A stretch of DNA of 64,000 nt from Catellatospora citrea (GCF_003610235.1 NZ_RAPR01000001.1:8060001-8124000); one strand, 5' to 3'; counted from the first letter of the stretch, positions 36,278 to 46,800 are shown. Notes: generated from the letters alone by a model not told the origin. A program made the numbers and translations.

Positions 36278-37648
36278 GTGCTCACGACAGCGACCGTCCC
36301 GGTGACCCGCAATCTCATCGTCGACTACTACGAGGTCATCGCGGCCGCCGTCGAGCGGCTGGGCGCGGGCCCCGGCGGCCCGGCGGGCACCGCCGCCTTC
36401 GCACCCGGGTTCGACCTGCCCGCACTGACCGACGAGGTGCGCCAGTTCTTCGCCGCGGCCACCGCGACGTGGCGGGAACTGGGCGCGCACGGCGGCCACG
36501 GCGTGCAGTTCATGGACCTGACCGGCAACCCCGGCACGCACACCACCAAGACGTTCCCGTCCATGCTCATCGTGGCGCGGGCGGTCGAGCACATCCGGTG
36601 CACCGGCGAGTCGATCTGCATCTTCACCCCCACCTCGGCGAACAAGGGCATCGCCCTGCGTGACGCGGTCGGCCGGGCCATCGCCGCGAAGCTGGTCGCG
36701 CCCGAGCAGCTGCGTGTCGTCGTGCTCGCCCCCGGCTCGACGCGGCACAAGTTCCGCCGTGACCCGCTGTCGGCCGATGCCGCGCTGCGGGCCGCGAACC
36801 CGCTGCTGCGCTTCGCGGGCGACGAGCCCGAGGGGGTCAAGGCGCTCGGCCGGGCCTTCGTCGACGCGTACGCGCAGCAGGCGTACGACAAGCACGGCAC
36901 CGCCCTGTGGTTCTCCCTGGCCCTGCCGAACTACCTCGTCGCCGACGCCGCCCGTGCCGCGTTCGAACTGGACGCCGCCCCCGCGATCGCCGCCGCCCCG
37001 CGCTGGCACGCACACGCCGTGTCCAGCGCGTTCGGCCTGCTGGGCTACAACCTCGGCCGCGACGTGCTGGAGGACTCGGGCCGCGCGGACGGCTCACCGC
37101 GGCCCGGCTTCCTGCTCGTGCAGCACCTGGGCACGCCGGACATGGTGCTCAACCTGCGGCACGGCTCGTTCTCCCGGGACCGGCTGCCGGCATACCGCAG
37201 GGACACCGCGACCGGGCTGTGGTCGCAGGACGCCGACCCGCACTTCCCGGCCGTGACCGCCGACCCCGGCGAGGTGCTCGACCCGACTTTCTACACCCAC
37301 CAGCCGGTCACCTCGCCCGCGATGAACGACCTCATCGCCCGGCACGGCGGCGACGGCATCACGGTGTCGCGGCACGAGTGCGTCGCCCGCTACCCGCAGC
37401 TGCGGGACTGGCTGCGCGGCACCCTGTGCGAGCTGCCCGCAGACCCGTCCGACCTGCGCGAATGGTCGATCGTCATGGCGCTCACCGGAGTGCTCAACGC
37501 CATCGACCGGGGGCTGGTGCCCGCCGGGCGGGAGATCGTCGTGCACGGCTCGGGCAGCTACCGCGACGACGACTACGCGGTGTGCGAGCCGGACGCCGAG
37601 GTGTCCACCGTGGAGGAGATCGCGGCGGCGGTCCTGGGCGGCCGCTGA
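36278..37648 (+). CDS. DUF6002-like, PLP fold-type II-like protein
   Basis: A 456-residue protein. GTG 36278 follows GAAGGAGC. DLTGNPGTHTTKTFPS (with Lys91) resembles the threonine-synthase/tryptophan-synthase-beta pyridoxal-lysine region, and FTPTSANKGIALRDAV resembles the phosphate-cupping serine/glycine loop of that superfamily. I recall similar proteins annotated DUF6002 in actinomycete biosynthetic clusters. A role in making or modifying an amino-acid building block by beta- or gamma-replacement/elimination is inferred. The stop overlaps the next gene (TGATG). The true family needs confirming. Confidence 0.6.
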   Translation: MLTTATVPVTRNLIVDYYEVIAAAVERLGAGPGGPAGTAAFAPGFDLPALTDEVRQFFAAATATWRELGAHGGHGVQFMDLTGNPGTHTTKTFPSMLIVARAVEHIRCTGESICIFTPTSANKGIALRDAVGRAIAAKLVAPEQLRVVVLAPGSTRHKFRRDPLSADAALRAANPLLRFAGDEPEGVKALGRAFVDAYAQQAYDKHGTALWFSLALPNYLVADAARAAFELDAAPAIAAAPRWHAHAVSSAFGLLGYNLGRDVLEDSGRADGSPRPGFLLVQHLGTPDMVLNLRHGSFSRDRLPAYRRDTATGLWSQDADPHFPAVTADPGEVLDPTFYTHQPVTSPAMNDLIARHGGDGITVSRHECVARYPQLRDWLRGTLCELPADPSDLREWSIVMALTGVLNAIDRGLVPAGREIVVHGSGSYRDDDYAVCEPDAEVSTVEEIAAAVLGGR

Positions 37649-40071
37649 TGGCGATCGTCGTGCCCCGGGCGGCGCTGGACGCGCTGGCCCGTGCCTGCGC
37701 CGTGCCCGCCGAGCACGCCGCCCTCGTGGCCGTGGCCCTGCTGGCCCGCCGGTACACCGGCCGTGCCGTGCAGACCGTGCGGTCGCCCGACGGCGTCGCC
37801 ACGTTCGACCTGACCACCGACCAGGCCGTCCGGGACCTGGTCGCCACCGATGAGGTGGTCCGGGATCAGGTCGCGCCGCAGGGCGGCGATCAGCTCGCCG
37901 ACCTGGCCGTGCTGCCCGACGACGGCGGGCTGGTCGTGTCCGGCTGCCCGACGGAGCTGGCCGCGCCGTTCGCGGCGGACCTGGCGACGCTGCTCGTCGT
38001 GATGGCCGCCGAGCCGGCGCGGTCCACCGTGGACCTGCTGCCGGAATCCGCGTACGAGCACACTCGTCCGGTCGACCGGGCGGCGCTGCACGGCGGGCCG
38101 CGCCGGGAACCGACCGGATGGGGGCCGGGGGACACCATCTGCTCGGCGTTCGCCGCGCAGGTGGCCCGGCATCCGGACCGGGCCGCGGTGCTCGCCGACG
38201 ACGGGGAGCCGACCTACCGGCAGCTCGGGTCAGCCGTGGCCGCCACCGCGGCGGCGGTCCGGGCCGCGGCCGGTGACGGCGGTGGCACCCGCCGCGCGGC
38301 GCTGCTCTGCCGCCACGGCGCGACCACGGTCACCGGGCTGCTCGCGGCGCTGACGAGCGGCCGGGCGTACGTGCCGCTGGAGCCCAGCTTCCCGGCCGCG
38401 CGGCTGGCGCACATCCTCGCCGACAGCGACGCCGACGTGCTGCTCGTCGACGCCGCGCACGCCGACCTGGCCCACCGGATCGCCGCCGAGGCGGGCCGCC
38501 CGGACCTGATGACGGTCCACATCGTCACGACGGCCCCGCCCGGTGACCTCGACGAGTTGGTGGCGGCACTGGCCGGACCGGCGCGACCGGACGATGCGGC
38601 GTACCTGCTCTACACCTCCGGCTCGACCGGCGCGCCCAAGGCCGTGGTGCAGAGCCACGGCAACGTGCTGTTCGGGGTCGCCAACCACATCCGCAACTTC
38701 GCGCTCACCCCCGCCGACCGGACCAGCGTGCTGACCTCGTTCGGGTACGACATGGCGGTCACCGACCTGTTCGGCGCGATCCTGTCCGGGGCCGCCGCGG
38801 TGCCGTCCGACATCCGCGAGCACGGCCTCGGCCACCTCGCGCAGACCATCGCCCGGCACGGGGTGACGGTCTACCACTCCACCCCGACCGTCTACCGCTA
38901 CCTGCTGGCCGGGCTCGGTCCCGACGGGCGGCTGCCGAGCGTGCGGGCGGTGCTGCTCGGCGGCGAGGAGGTCACCCGGCACGACGTGGAGCTGTGCCGC
39001 CGCCACTTCGCCGCCGGGGCGGTGTTCGTCAACGGGTACGGCACCACGGAGATCAGCTTCGCGGCGCAGCACCACCTCGGCCCCGACGCCCCGCTGGAGC
39101 ACGCGGTGGTGCCGATCGGGCATCCGCTCGACGGCATCGACGTGGTGCTGGCGGACGCCGCCGGGCGTCCGGCCTGCCTGACCGGCGAGGTCGTGGTCCG
39201 CTGCGCGCACGTGGCGCTGGGCTACCACGGGCAGCCGGAGCTGACCGCCGGCCGGTTCCGGGAGTATCGCGGCACGCGCGCCTACTGGACCGGCGACGTC
39301 GCCCGGCGGCTGCCGGACGGGCGGCTGGTCTTCCTGGGCCGCGCCGACCGCCTCGTCAAGATCCGCGGTTACCGGGTCGAGCTGGGCGAGGTCGAGTCGC
39401 GGCTGGCGGCGCTGCCCGGCGTCGGCCAGGCCGCCGTCATCGCCCGCCCGGCCAGGGACGGCACCAAAGAGATCATCGCGTACGCCGTGCCCGCGCGCGA
39501 CGCGACCGTGGAGCCGGACCGGCTGCGCGCCGCGCTGGCCGAGACGCTGCCCGAGTACATGGTGCCGCGGGCCGTGGTCGTGGTCGGCGCGCTGCCGATG
39601 GGCGACACCGGCAAGCTCGACGTGCGCGCGCTGCCCGAACCCGCCGCCGTCCCGGCGCGCCGCGGCCCGGACGGGCCTGATCCGCTGGAGCAGCTGATCG
39701 CGGCGGCGTGGTGCGAGGCGCTCGGTGTCGCCGAGGTCGACCGGCACACCGCGTTCTTCGACCTCGGCGGGCATTCGCTGCTGCTGGCGCTCGTCCAGGA
39801 GCGGCTGGCGGCCGTGCTCGGCGAGCGGATCTCGATGTTGCGACTGCTGGAGTTCCCGACCGTCGCCGGACTCGCCGCCCATCTGCGCCCCATCATGCTC
39901 ACGACGGCCGCGACCGGAGCGCCGTCGGCGGACGTCCGGTCGGCAGGCGTGCAGTCCACGGCAGCCGCACCGTCCACGGCAGACGCCGGGCAGGCCCACG
40001 TCGCCGATCGGATGCGGCGGCGGCGGGCGGCGCGGCAGGGTGCGGCGACACGGGTCGAGACGCCGTCATGA
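37648..40071 (+). CDS. NRPS module: vestigial N-terminus, adenylation, peptidyl carrier (A-PCP)
   Basis: An 807-residue NRPS protein. Residues 1-150 look like a remnant of a condensation domain with no HHxxxDG. The A domain spans about 160-665: LLYTSGSTGAPK near 320, GYDMAVTDLFG, NGYGTTE, YWTGDVARR, and catalytic Lys656 in DTGKLD. The PCP has LGGHSLL with phosphopantetheine Ser710. The Asp in GYDMAV is where alpha-amino acids are normally held, so an alpha-amino acid is likely; I cannot name it. After the PCP comes a 60-residue Ala/Thr-rich linker and an Arg-rich tail (RMRRRRAARQ) that may dock to the next protein, a ketosynthase, whose start overlaps (ATGA). Confidence 0.92.
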   Translation: MAIVVPRAALDALARACAVPAEHAALVAVALLARRYTGRAVQTVRSPDGVATFDLTTDQAVRDLVATDEVVRDQVAPQGGDQLADLAVLPDDGGLVVSGCPTELAAPFAADLATLLVVMAAEPARSTVDLLPESAYEHTRPVDRAALHGGPRREPTGWGPGDTICSAFAAQVARHPDRAAVLADDGEPTYRQLGSAVAATAAAVRAAAGDGGGTRRAALLCRHGATTVTGLLAALTSGRAYVPLEPSFPAARLAHILADSDADVLLVDAAHADLAHRIAAEAGRPDLMTVHIVTTAPPGDLDELVAALAGPARPDDAAYLLYTSGSTGAPKAVVQSHGNVLFGVANHIRNFALTPADRTSVLTSFGYDMAVTDLFGAILSGAAAVPSDIREHGLGHLAQTIARHGVTVYHSTPTVYRYLLAGLGPDGRLPSVRAVLLGGEEVTRHDVELCRRHFAAGAVFVNGYGTTEISFAAQHHLGPDAPLEHAVVPIGHPLDGIDVVLADAAGRPACLTGEVVVRCAHVALGYHGQPELTAGRFREYRGTRAYWTGDVARRLPDGRLVFLGRADRLVKIRGYRVELGEVESRLAALPGVGQAAVIARPARDGTKEIIAYAVPARDATVEPDRLRAALAETLPEYMVPRAVVVVGALPMGDTGKLDVRALPEPAAVPARRGPDGPDPLEQLIAAAWCEALGVAEVDRHTAFFDLGGHSLLLALVQERLAAVLGERISMLRLLEFPTVAGLAAHLRPIMLTTAATGAPSADVRSAGVQSTAAAPSTADAGQAHVADRMRRRRAARQGAATRVETPS

Positions 40072-41453
40072 GCGACGACGACCTGATCGCCGTCGTCGGC
40101 ATGGCCTGCCGGGTGCCCGGTGCGCCGGACGCCGCGACGCTCTGGCGCAACCTGCTGGCCGGGGTCGACGCGGTCCGCCGGTCCACCCCGGCCGAACTGG
40201 CGACCGCCGGGCTGCCCGTGGACGACACGTACGTGCCCGCGTTCGGGTGGCTGGACGGGCTGGAGGAGTTCGACGCCGCGCTGTTCGGATACGGCGGGCA
40301 CGAGGCCGCGCTGCTGGACCCGCAGCACCGGATCTTCCTGGAGACGGCCTGGCATGCGCTGGAGGACGCAGGGCTCGACCCCGCGCGGGCACCGGCCCCG
40401 ATCGGTGTGTTCGCGGGCTGCGGCGTGAACCGCTACCTGCGCCACCACCTGCTCGGCAACCCGGCCGTGAAACCGGCCGGCGCGCTGCCCGACGACTGGG
40501 ACGACGCGCTGGCCGGGGGCGCCTGCGACTACCTGCCCACCCGGGTCGCGTACGCGCTGGGGCTGACCGGACCGGCCGTGGCCGTGCAGACCGCGTGCTC
40601 GTCGTCGCTGGTCGCGGTGTGCCAGGCCGCACAGAGCCTGCTCGACTTCCGCTGCGACGCCGCGATCGCGGGCGGGGCGGCGGTCGTGTCGACCCGGCAG
40701 CTCGGCTACCGCTACCGCCCCGGCGGGACGTGGGCCGCCGACGGCGTGTGCCGCCCGTACGACGCCGACGCCACCGGGCAGGTCTTCGGCAACGGCGGCG
40801 GGGCCGTGGTGCTCAAGCGGCTGGCCGACGCGGTCGCGGACGGCGACCACGTGTACGCGGTGCTGTCCGGCTGGGCGGTCGGCAACGACGGCGCGGCCCG
40901 GGCCGGGTTCAGCGTGCCCGGGGTGGCCGGTCAGGCGGCCGTGGTCGCCGAGGCGCTGGCCGCCGCCGACTGGGACGCGGGCAGCGTCGGCTTCGTCGAG
41001 GGCCACGGCAGCGGCACAGCGTTCGGCGACGCGATCGAGGTCGAGGCGTTGACCCGTGCGTTCCGGGCATCGGGCGCGCAGCAGGGGCGGTGCGTGCTCG
41101 GCTCGATGAAGCCCAACACCGGCAACCTCGACGCCGCCGCCGGAGTGCTCGGCCTGATCAAAGCCGTGCTCGCCGTACACGACGGGAAGATCCCACCCAC
41201 GCTGCACTTCCGCCGCCCGCATCCCGATGTGGACCTGGCGGCGTCGCCGTTCACCGTCAGCGCCGAGGTCCGCGACTGGCCGGGCCCGCGCAGGGCCGGG
41301 GTCAGCTCGTTCGGGCTGGGCGGCACCAACGCGCACGTGCTCGTCGCGCAGGCTCCGGCACACGCGTCGGCCGCGCCGCGGCTGCCCGCGCCCGGCCACG
41401 TGTTCCAGCGCAGCCGCCATTGGATCGAGCCCGTGGCGGGCGGCCATGCGTGA
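40068..41453 (+). CDS. Stand-alone ketosynthase with altered catalytic triad and deleted AT
   Basis: A 461-residue type I KS. Cys177 in TACSSS and His313 in GHGSGT are kept, but the second His of the SxKxNxGH motif is Asn353 (KPNTGNLDAAAG). Such a KS is expected to accept an acyl group but not carry out normal decarboxylative condensation. The C-terminus (PGHVFQRSRHWIEP) matches the linker that normally follows an AT domain, directly after the KS, so the AT seems to have been lost by deletion. It receives from the upstream A-PCP protein by position. It overlaps the LanB-like gene by 8 nt. Confidence 0.9.
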   Translation: MSDDDLIAVVGMACRVPGAPDAATLWRNLLAGVDAVRRSTPAELATAGLPVDDTYVPAFGWLDGLEEFDAALFGYGGHEAALLDPQHRIFLETAWHALEDAGLDPARAPAPIGVFAGCGVNRYLRHHLLGNPAVKPAGALPDDWDDALAGGACDYLPTRVAYALGLTGPAVAVQTACSSSLVAVCQAAQSLLDFRCDAAIAGGAAVVSTRQLGYRYRPGGTWAADGVCRPYDADATGQVFGNGGGAVVLKRLADAVADGDHVYAVLSGWAVGNDGAARAGFSVPGVAGQAAVVAEALAAADWDAGSVGFVEGHGSGTAFGDAIEVEALTRAFRASGAQQGRCVLGSMKPNTGNLDAAAGVLGLIKAVLAVHDGKIPPTLHFRRPHPDVDLAASPFTVSAEVRDWPGPRRAGVSSFGLGGTNAHVLVAQAPAHASAAPRLPAPGHVFQRSRHWIEPVAGGHA

Positions 41454-43866
41454 ACCGGACGAGGCGGGACGGCCGAAGGAACCTCAGCCGGACGAGCTCG
41501 TGCCGCTGGGGGACACCGGGTGGCAGGTGTGGCGGTCGGCCGTGCTGCGTGCGCCCGGCTTCCCCGCGACGGGCCTCGACCTGCTGGCCGCGCCCGAGTG
41601 TGCGAAGGAGGCCGACGCGCTGCTCGGCACGGGCGGCGACCGGGCGGCGTTCGACGGCGCGTTCGCGGCCGCGACCCGGCGGATGACCGCGCGGCTGCAC
41701 GACATCGCCGCGGATCCGCTGTTCCGCGAGGCCGTGACGTGGCAGAGCCTGAACGCCGTCGAAGCCCTCGACGGCCTGCTGCGCGCGGGCCCGGACGCGA
41801 ACCGCAACGCGCGCCACCGCCCGCGCGAGATCCTGGTGACCCGCTACTGGCAGCGCTACTGCGCCAAGAACGACACCATCGGCTTCTTCGGCCCCGTCTG
41901 CTGGGCGTCGCTCACCGACGGCGCTGCCGCCGCCCGCATCGAGCCCGGTCCGGACCTGGTCCGCGTCCGCGTGGTCGACCTCGAACGGCGGGTCCTGTCC
42001 GCGTACGCCGACCGGCTCGCCGCCGATCCCCGTTTCCGGCCCTGGCTGCCGGTGACCCGGCAACCCCACCTGGCGGTGCGCGGACACGAGCTGCTGGAGG
42101 CCGGCCTGCCGCCGCGCCCGCTGACCCCGGCGCAGGCCGCGCTGCTCGGCGCGAGCGACGGCACGCGCAGCGCCCACGAGGTGGCCGCGGTCGCGCTCGC
42201 CGATGCGCGGACCGGGCTGCGCGCCGCGTCCGATGCCCTGCTGGCGCTGACCCAGCTCGCCGAGCAGGGCCTGCTGCGCTGGGGCATCGAACTGCCGTTG
42301 ACCGTCGCCGCCGAAGCCGAACTGCGCCGGTGCCTGGCGGCTATCGCCGAACCGGCATTGCGTGACGAGGCGCTCGCCGGGTTGGCCAGGCTGCTGGCCG
42401 CCCGCGACGCGCTCGCGGACGCCACGGGCGACGCCGCCGCGGTCCGGGTGGCCCTGCTGCGGCTGCAGGACGAGTTCGTCGCGGTCACCGGCGGCGACGT
42501 GCTGCACCGCCCCGGGGCCACCTACGCCGGGCGCGGCCTCGCCTACGAGGAGACGCTGCGCGACCTGGACGTCTCCTTCGGCGAGCCGCTGCTGACCATG
42601 CTCGCCGACACGCTCGTGCCGCTGCTGGAGGCCGCCCGGTGGCTGACCGCCGCGATCGCCGCCGCGTTCACGGCCGCGCTGCACGAGCTGTACGACGATG
42701 CCGCGGCCGACGGGTCCGTCGCGCTGGGCGACATCTTCGACGCGGCCCTCGGTGTCCTGTTCGGGCAGGGGCCGGTCGCCGACGCGCTCGCCGACTTCAC
42801 CTCGCGGTGGACGCGGCTGCTCGGGCTGACCGGGTCGAGCGCGGCCGGTGAGCTGGACCGGACCGGCTCCGGCTCGGTCACCCTCGATCCGGCCGGTGAG
42901 TTGGGTGGGACCGGCTCCGGTCCGATCACCCTCGATCCGGCCGAGGTGCGCGCCCGAGTCGCGCGGTTGTTCGGCGCGGCCGCGCCCGGCTGGACGGCGG
43001 CCCGCCTGCACAGCCCTGACCTGCACGTGTGCGCGCCGAACGCGCAGGCAATGGCCGACGGCGACTTCACCGCGGTGCTCGGCGAGCTGCACGTCTCCTG
43101 GCTCACCTGCGACAGTGGCACCCTCACCCGCTTCCACCCCGATCCCGGCGCGCTGCGCGCCGCGCTGCACCGCGACCTGGGCGACCGGACCCTGCTGCTC
43201 TACCCGACGGACTTCCCCGAGTTCACGGCCCGGATCGCGTTCACCCTCGACGGGCCCGGCGACGTCCGGCTCGGCTACACCCCGGCGCCCGTGCCGGACC
43301 CGGCACAGGTGCTGCCGCTGGCCGCGGTCACCGTGTCGCTGGTGGACGGTGAGCTGACCGGCCGTGCCCCGGACGGGCGCACGTGGCCGCTGCTGGAACT
43401 GTTCGGCCCGTTCCTGTCGTCGCGGGCGGTCAACGCGTTCAAGGTCGCCGCCGACGGCGCGTACACCCCACGGGTGAGCATCGGCCGCCTCGTCGTGCAC
43501 CGCCAGACCTGGCGCACCACCGTCGCCGACTGCGGACTGAACCCCGAACCCGCCGACGAAGCCGCCCGCTACCTCGCCGTACGCCGGTGGCGGGACCGCC
43601 TCGGGTTGCCCGAGCAGGTGTTCGTCCGGGTCGGCACCGAGGTGAAACCGGTCTACGTCGACTTCACCAGCCCGGCGTACGTCGCTGCGTTCGTCGCGAT
43701 GGTCCGGGCCGCCACGCGCACCGGCGGCAGCCGGACACCGCTGACGGTCTCCGAGATGCTGCCGGGCCCCGAGCAGGCGTGGGTGCCGGACGCCGCCGGC
43801 CGGCGCTACTTCAGCGAGCTGCGGATGGCGATCCGCGACCCGGCGTCCGCGCCGACGAGGAGATGA
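41446..43866 (+). CDS. LanB-like lantibiotic dehydratase / PEARL-like protein
   Basis: An 806-residue protein of the lantibiotic dehydratase N-terminal (glutamylation) family. TRYWQRYCAKNDTIGFFG (about 128-145) and the later AFKVAADGAYTPRVSIGRLV with RQTWRT are the family's recognisable segments. These enzymes use aminoacyl-tRNA: classical LanB transfer Glu to Ser/Thr before elimination, while PEARLs add an amino acid to a peptide C-terminus. The length suits forms without the elimination domain. Finding it between a KS and an NRPS gene, overlapping the KS and coupled to the NRPS, is unusual. It contains a 48-bp tandem duplication (42847-42942). Confidence 0.8.
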   Translation: MREPDEAGRPKEPQPDELVPLGDTGWQVWRSAVLRAPGFPATGLDLLAAPECAKEADALLGTGGDRAAFDGAFAAATRRMTARLHDIAADPLFREAVTWQSLNAVEALDGLLRAGPDANRNARHRPREILVTRYWQRYCAKNDTIGFFGPVCWASLTDGAAAARIEPGPDLVRVRVVDLERRVLSAYADRLAADPRFRPWLPVTRQPHLAVRGHELLEAGLPPRPLTPAQAALLGASDGTRSAHEVAAVALADARTGLRAASDALLALTQLAEQGLLRWGIELPLTVAAEAELRRCLAAIAEPALRDEALAGLARLLAARDALADATGDAAAVRVALLRLQDEFVAVTGGDVLHRPGATYAGRGLAYEETLRDLDVSFGEPLLTMLADTLVPLLEAARWLTAAIAAAFTAALHELYDDAAADGSVALGDIFDAALGVLFGQGPVADALADFTSRWTRLLGLTGSSAAGELDRTGSGSVTLDPAGELGGTGSGPITLDPAEVRARVARLFGAAAPGWTAARLHSPDLHVCAPNAQAMADGDFTAVLGELHVSWLTCDSGTLTRFHPDPGALRAALHRDLGDRTLLLYPTDFPEFTARIAFTLDGPGDVRLGYTPAPVPDPAQVLPLAAVTVSLVDGELTGRAPDGRTWPLLELFGPFLSSRAVNAFKVAADGAYTPRVSIGRLVVHRQTWRTTVADCGLNPEPADEAARYLAVRRWRDRLGLPEQVFVRVGTEVKPVYVDFTSPAYVAAFVAMVRAATRTGGSRTPLTVSEMLPGPEQAWVPDAAGRRYFSELRMAIRDPASAPTRR
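42847..42942 (+). repeat. 48-bp tandem duplication within the LanB-like gene
   Basis: Two in-frame 48-bp units (42847-42894 and 42895-42942) encode GELDRTGSGSVTLDPA and GELGGTGSGPITLDPA. The copies differ at a handful of bases, so the duplication is fairly recent. It lengthens a likely surface loop. Confidence 0.85.
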
Positions 43867-43868
43867 CC

Positions 43869-46800
43869 ATGTCCACGGAACACGGTGCAGCCCTGGCTTA
43901 TCCCGACCGCAGGTATCCCGATCTGGTCGCCGACCACGCGGCGACGTCCCCCGACGCGGTCGCGGTCCGGCAGTGGGACAGCGTGCTGACGTACCGGCAG
44001 CTTTGCGTGGCGGCCGGGGAAGTCGCTGCCCGGCTGCGCGCGCACGGCCCGCAGCCGCTGGTCGGGGTGTGTGCCGATCGGCAGCCGATGCTGGTCGCCG
44101 GTCTGCTCGGGGTCCTGGCTTCGGGCGCGGCCTACGTGCCACTCGACCCGGCCCTGCCGCCCGCCCGGCTGCGCGACATCGCCCGCGAGGCGGGCCTGCG
44201 CACGGTCGTCTGCGACGTTCTGGGAGCGCACCTGCTGGCCGACGCAGGCCTGGAACTGCTGCCCCTCCCGGAACGGCCGTCACCCGGCCCGTCGAGCGAC
44301 GGCACGCCCGACCGCGCCGCGGCCGGAAACGCACCGGCCAGTGGTGCACCGGTCGACAGCGCACCAGCCGGTCACGGATCGGCCGACTGTGCGGCGGCGG
44401 CAGACGATCTCGCCTACGTGATGTTCACATCGGGGTCGACCGGCCGGCCGAAGGGCGTGATGATCCCGCATGAGGCGCTGACCGAGTTCGTCACCAGCCT
44501 CGCCGACCTCGCCGGTCTCGGCCGCGACAGCGTCTCGCTCGGGTTCGCGTCGATCGGGTTCGACGCCTCCGTCATCGACCTGCTGGCGCCGCTCGCGGCG
44601 GGCGGCACGGTCGCGCTCGCCGGGACCGCCGACCGGGCCGACCCGACCCGGCTGCAGCGCTTCTGCGCGGAGCACCGGGTCACGGTCGCGTTCGTGCCCC
44701 CGGCGGTGCTGCCCGTGCTCGACCCGTCGGGCTTGCCGGACTTGCGGGTGGTGCTGACCGGCAGCGAGGCTCCCGGCCCGGAGCAGGTGGCCCGCTGGAC
44801 GGCCGGCGGCCGCCGCTTCCTCAACCTGTTCGGTCCCACCGAGACGACCGTGCTGGTCACCTGGTTCGAGGCCGGCGGCGAGTGGGACCGGCCGCTGCCC
44901 ATCGGCCGCCCGGCCGCCAACCATTGGGTGTACGTCGTCGACGAGCGGCTGCGCCGGGTCCCCGACGGCGTGCCGGGAGAGCTGCTGGCCGGCGGCGCGG
45001 GGCTGGCGCGCGGCTACCTGGGCGCGCCGGACGTCACCGAGGAGCGGTTCGTGCCCGACCCGTTCTCCGGGGTGCCCGGCGTGCGGCTGTACCGCACCGG
45101 CGACCTGGTGGTCCGGCAACCGGACGGGCTGCTGCACTTCCTCGGCCGCGTCGACCGGCAGGTGAAGATCCGCGGTCAGCGCGTCGAGATCGGCGAGGTC
45201 GAGGCGGTGCTGCGCAGCCATGCCGCGGTCGGCCACGCCGCCGTCGCCGCGGTCGACGGTCCCGGAGGCGTGCAGCTGGTGGCGTTCACGACCGGTGCCG
45301 CCAGTCCGCAGGAGCTGCACGAGCACTGCACGGCCCGGCTCGGGGCGGCGATGGTCCCGGCCCGGATCACCGTCGTGCCACGGCTGCCGCTGCTGTCCAG
45401 TGGCAAGGTCGACCTGGACCGGCTCGTCGCGGACACCGCGCCGCCTGTCGACGAGACGCCGTTCGCCGCGCCGGCCACGCCGGTGGAGACCGAGGTCGCC
45501 GCCGTCTGGGCGGAGCTGCTGGGCCTGGCCCGGGTCGGCCGCGACGACGACTTCTTCGACACCGGCGGGCATTCGATCACCGCGATGCGGCTGGTCGCCG
45601 CGCTGCGCCCGCGGCTGCGCCGGGACGTGGCCATCGAGGACGTGCTCCAGGGCCGCACCCTGCGGGCGATCGCGGCCCGCGCGTCGGCGGCGGCCGTGCT
45701 GGGCGAGGAGCCGCCAGTACGCGGACGCCCGCCCGCGCTGTCGCCCGCGCAGCAGCGACTGTGGTTCCTGGAGCGCTACTCGCCGGAGGCCGCGGCCGCC
45801 TACAACATCGTGCTCGCCGAACGCCTGCGCGGACCCCTCGACCGGCAGGCGCTCGCGGACGCGCTGACCGCCGTCGCCGCCCGCCACGAGGTGCTGCGCT
45901 GGCGCATCCCGGACGCCGACGGTGTGCCGTACGCGGTGGTCGATCCGGTCGCCCCGGTGCCGCTGCCGGTGACGGACCTGAGCGCGTTGCCCACGGCCGA
46001 ACGCGAACGGGAGCTCGCCGCGCAGCTGGCCGCCGAGGCGGGCGGCCGGTTCCGGCTCGCTTCGGACGCGCTGTGGCGGCACCGGCTGTTCCGGCTCGGT
46101 GAGGACGAGCACGTGTGGGCGGTCACCGCGCACCACGCCGTGTTCGACGGCTGGTCGCAGGCGATGCTCTACGACGACCTGGCCACCGCGTACGCCGGCA
46201 CGCCCCTGCCGCCGCTGCCCGCCACCTACGGCGACTACGTCGCCTGGCGGGTCGACCGGCGTGAGCAGCGCGCCGACAGCGACCTCGACTGGTGGACGTC
46301 CCACCTGGACGGCGCCCCGACCGTGCTGGAGGTGCCCGGCGACCGGCCGCGGCCCGCCGAGCAGACCTACCCCGCGGGCTACTGCGGTGCCTGGCTTGAC
46401 GCCGATGCCACCGCCGACCTGCACCGCTTCGCCCGCGAGCACGGTGCGACCCCGTCGGCGGTGCTGCTGGCCGCGTTCGGGCTGGTCCTGGCGAGCTGGG
46501 CCGGGCAGGACGAACTCGTGCTCGGCACCCCGGCGGTCGACCGCCGCCACCCCGACTTCGAGCCCATGGTCGGGTTCTTCGTCGACATCACACCGCTGCG
46601 CCTGCGCGCCGATCCCGGCGGCAGCTTCGCCGGCCAGGTGCGCGCGGCCCGCGACGAGCTGATCGCCGCGCTGGCGCACCCCGAAGCGCCACTGGAACGG
46701 CTGGTGCAGGCGTTCGGGCTGGGCGGCCAGACGGTCCGCAGCCCGCTGGTCCAGGTGCTGTTCAACGTGTTCAACTTCGCCGCGCCCCGGCTCGATCTCA

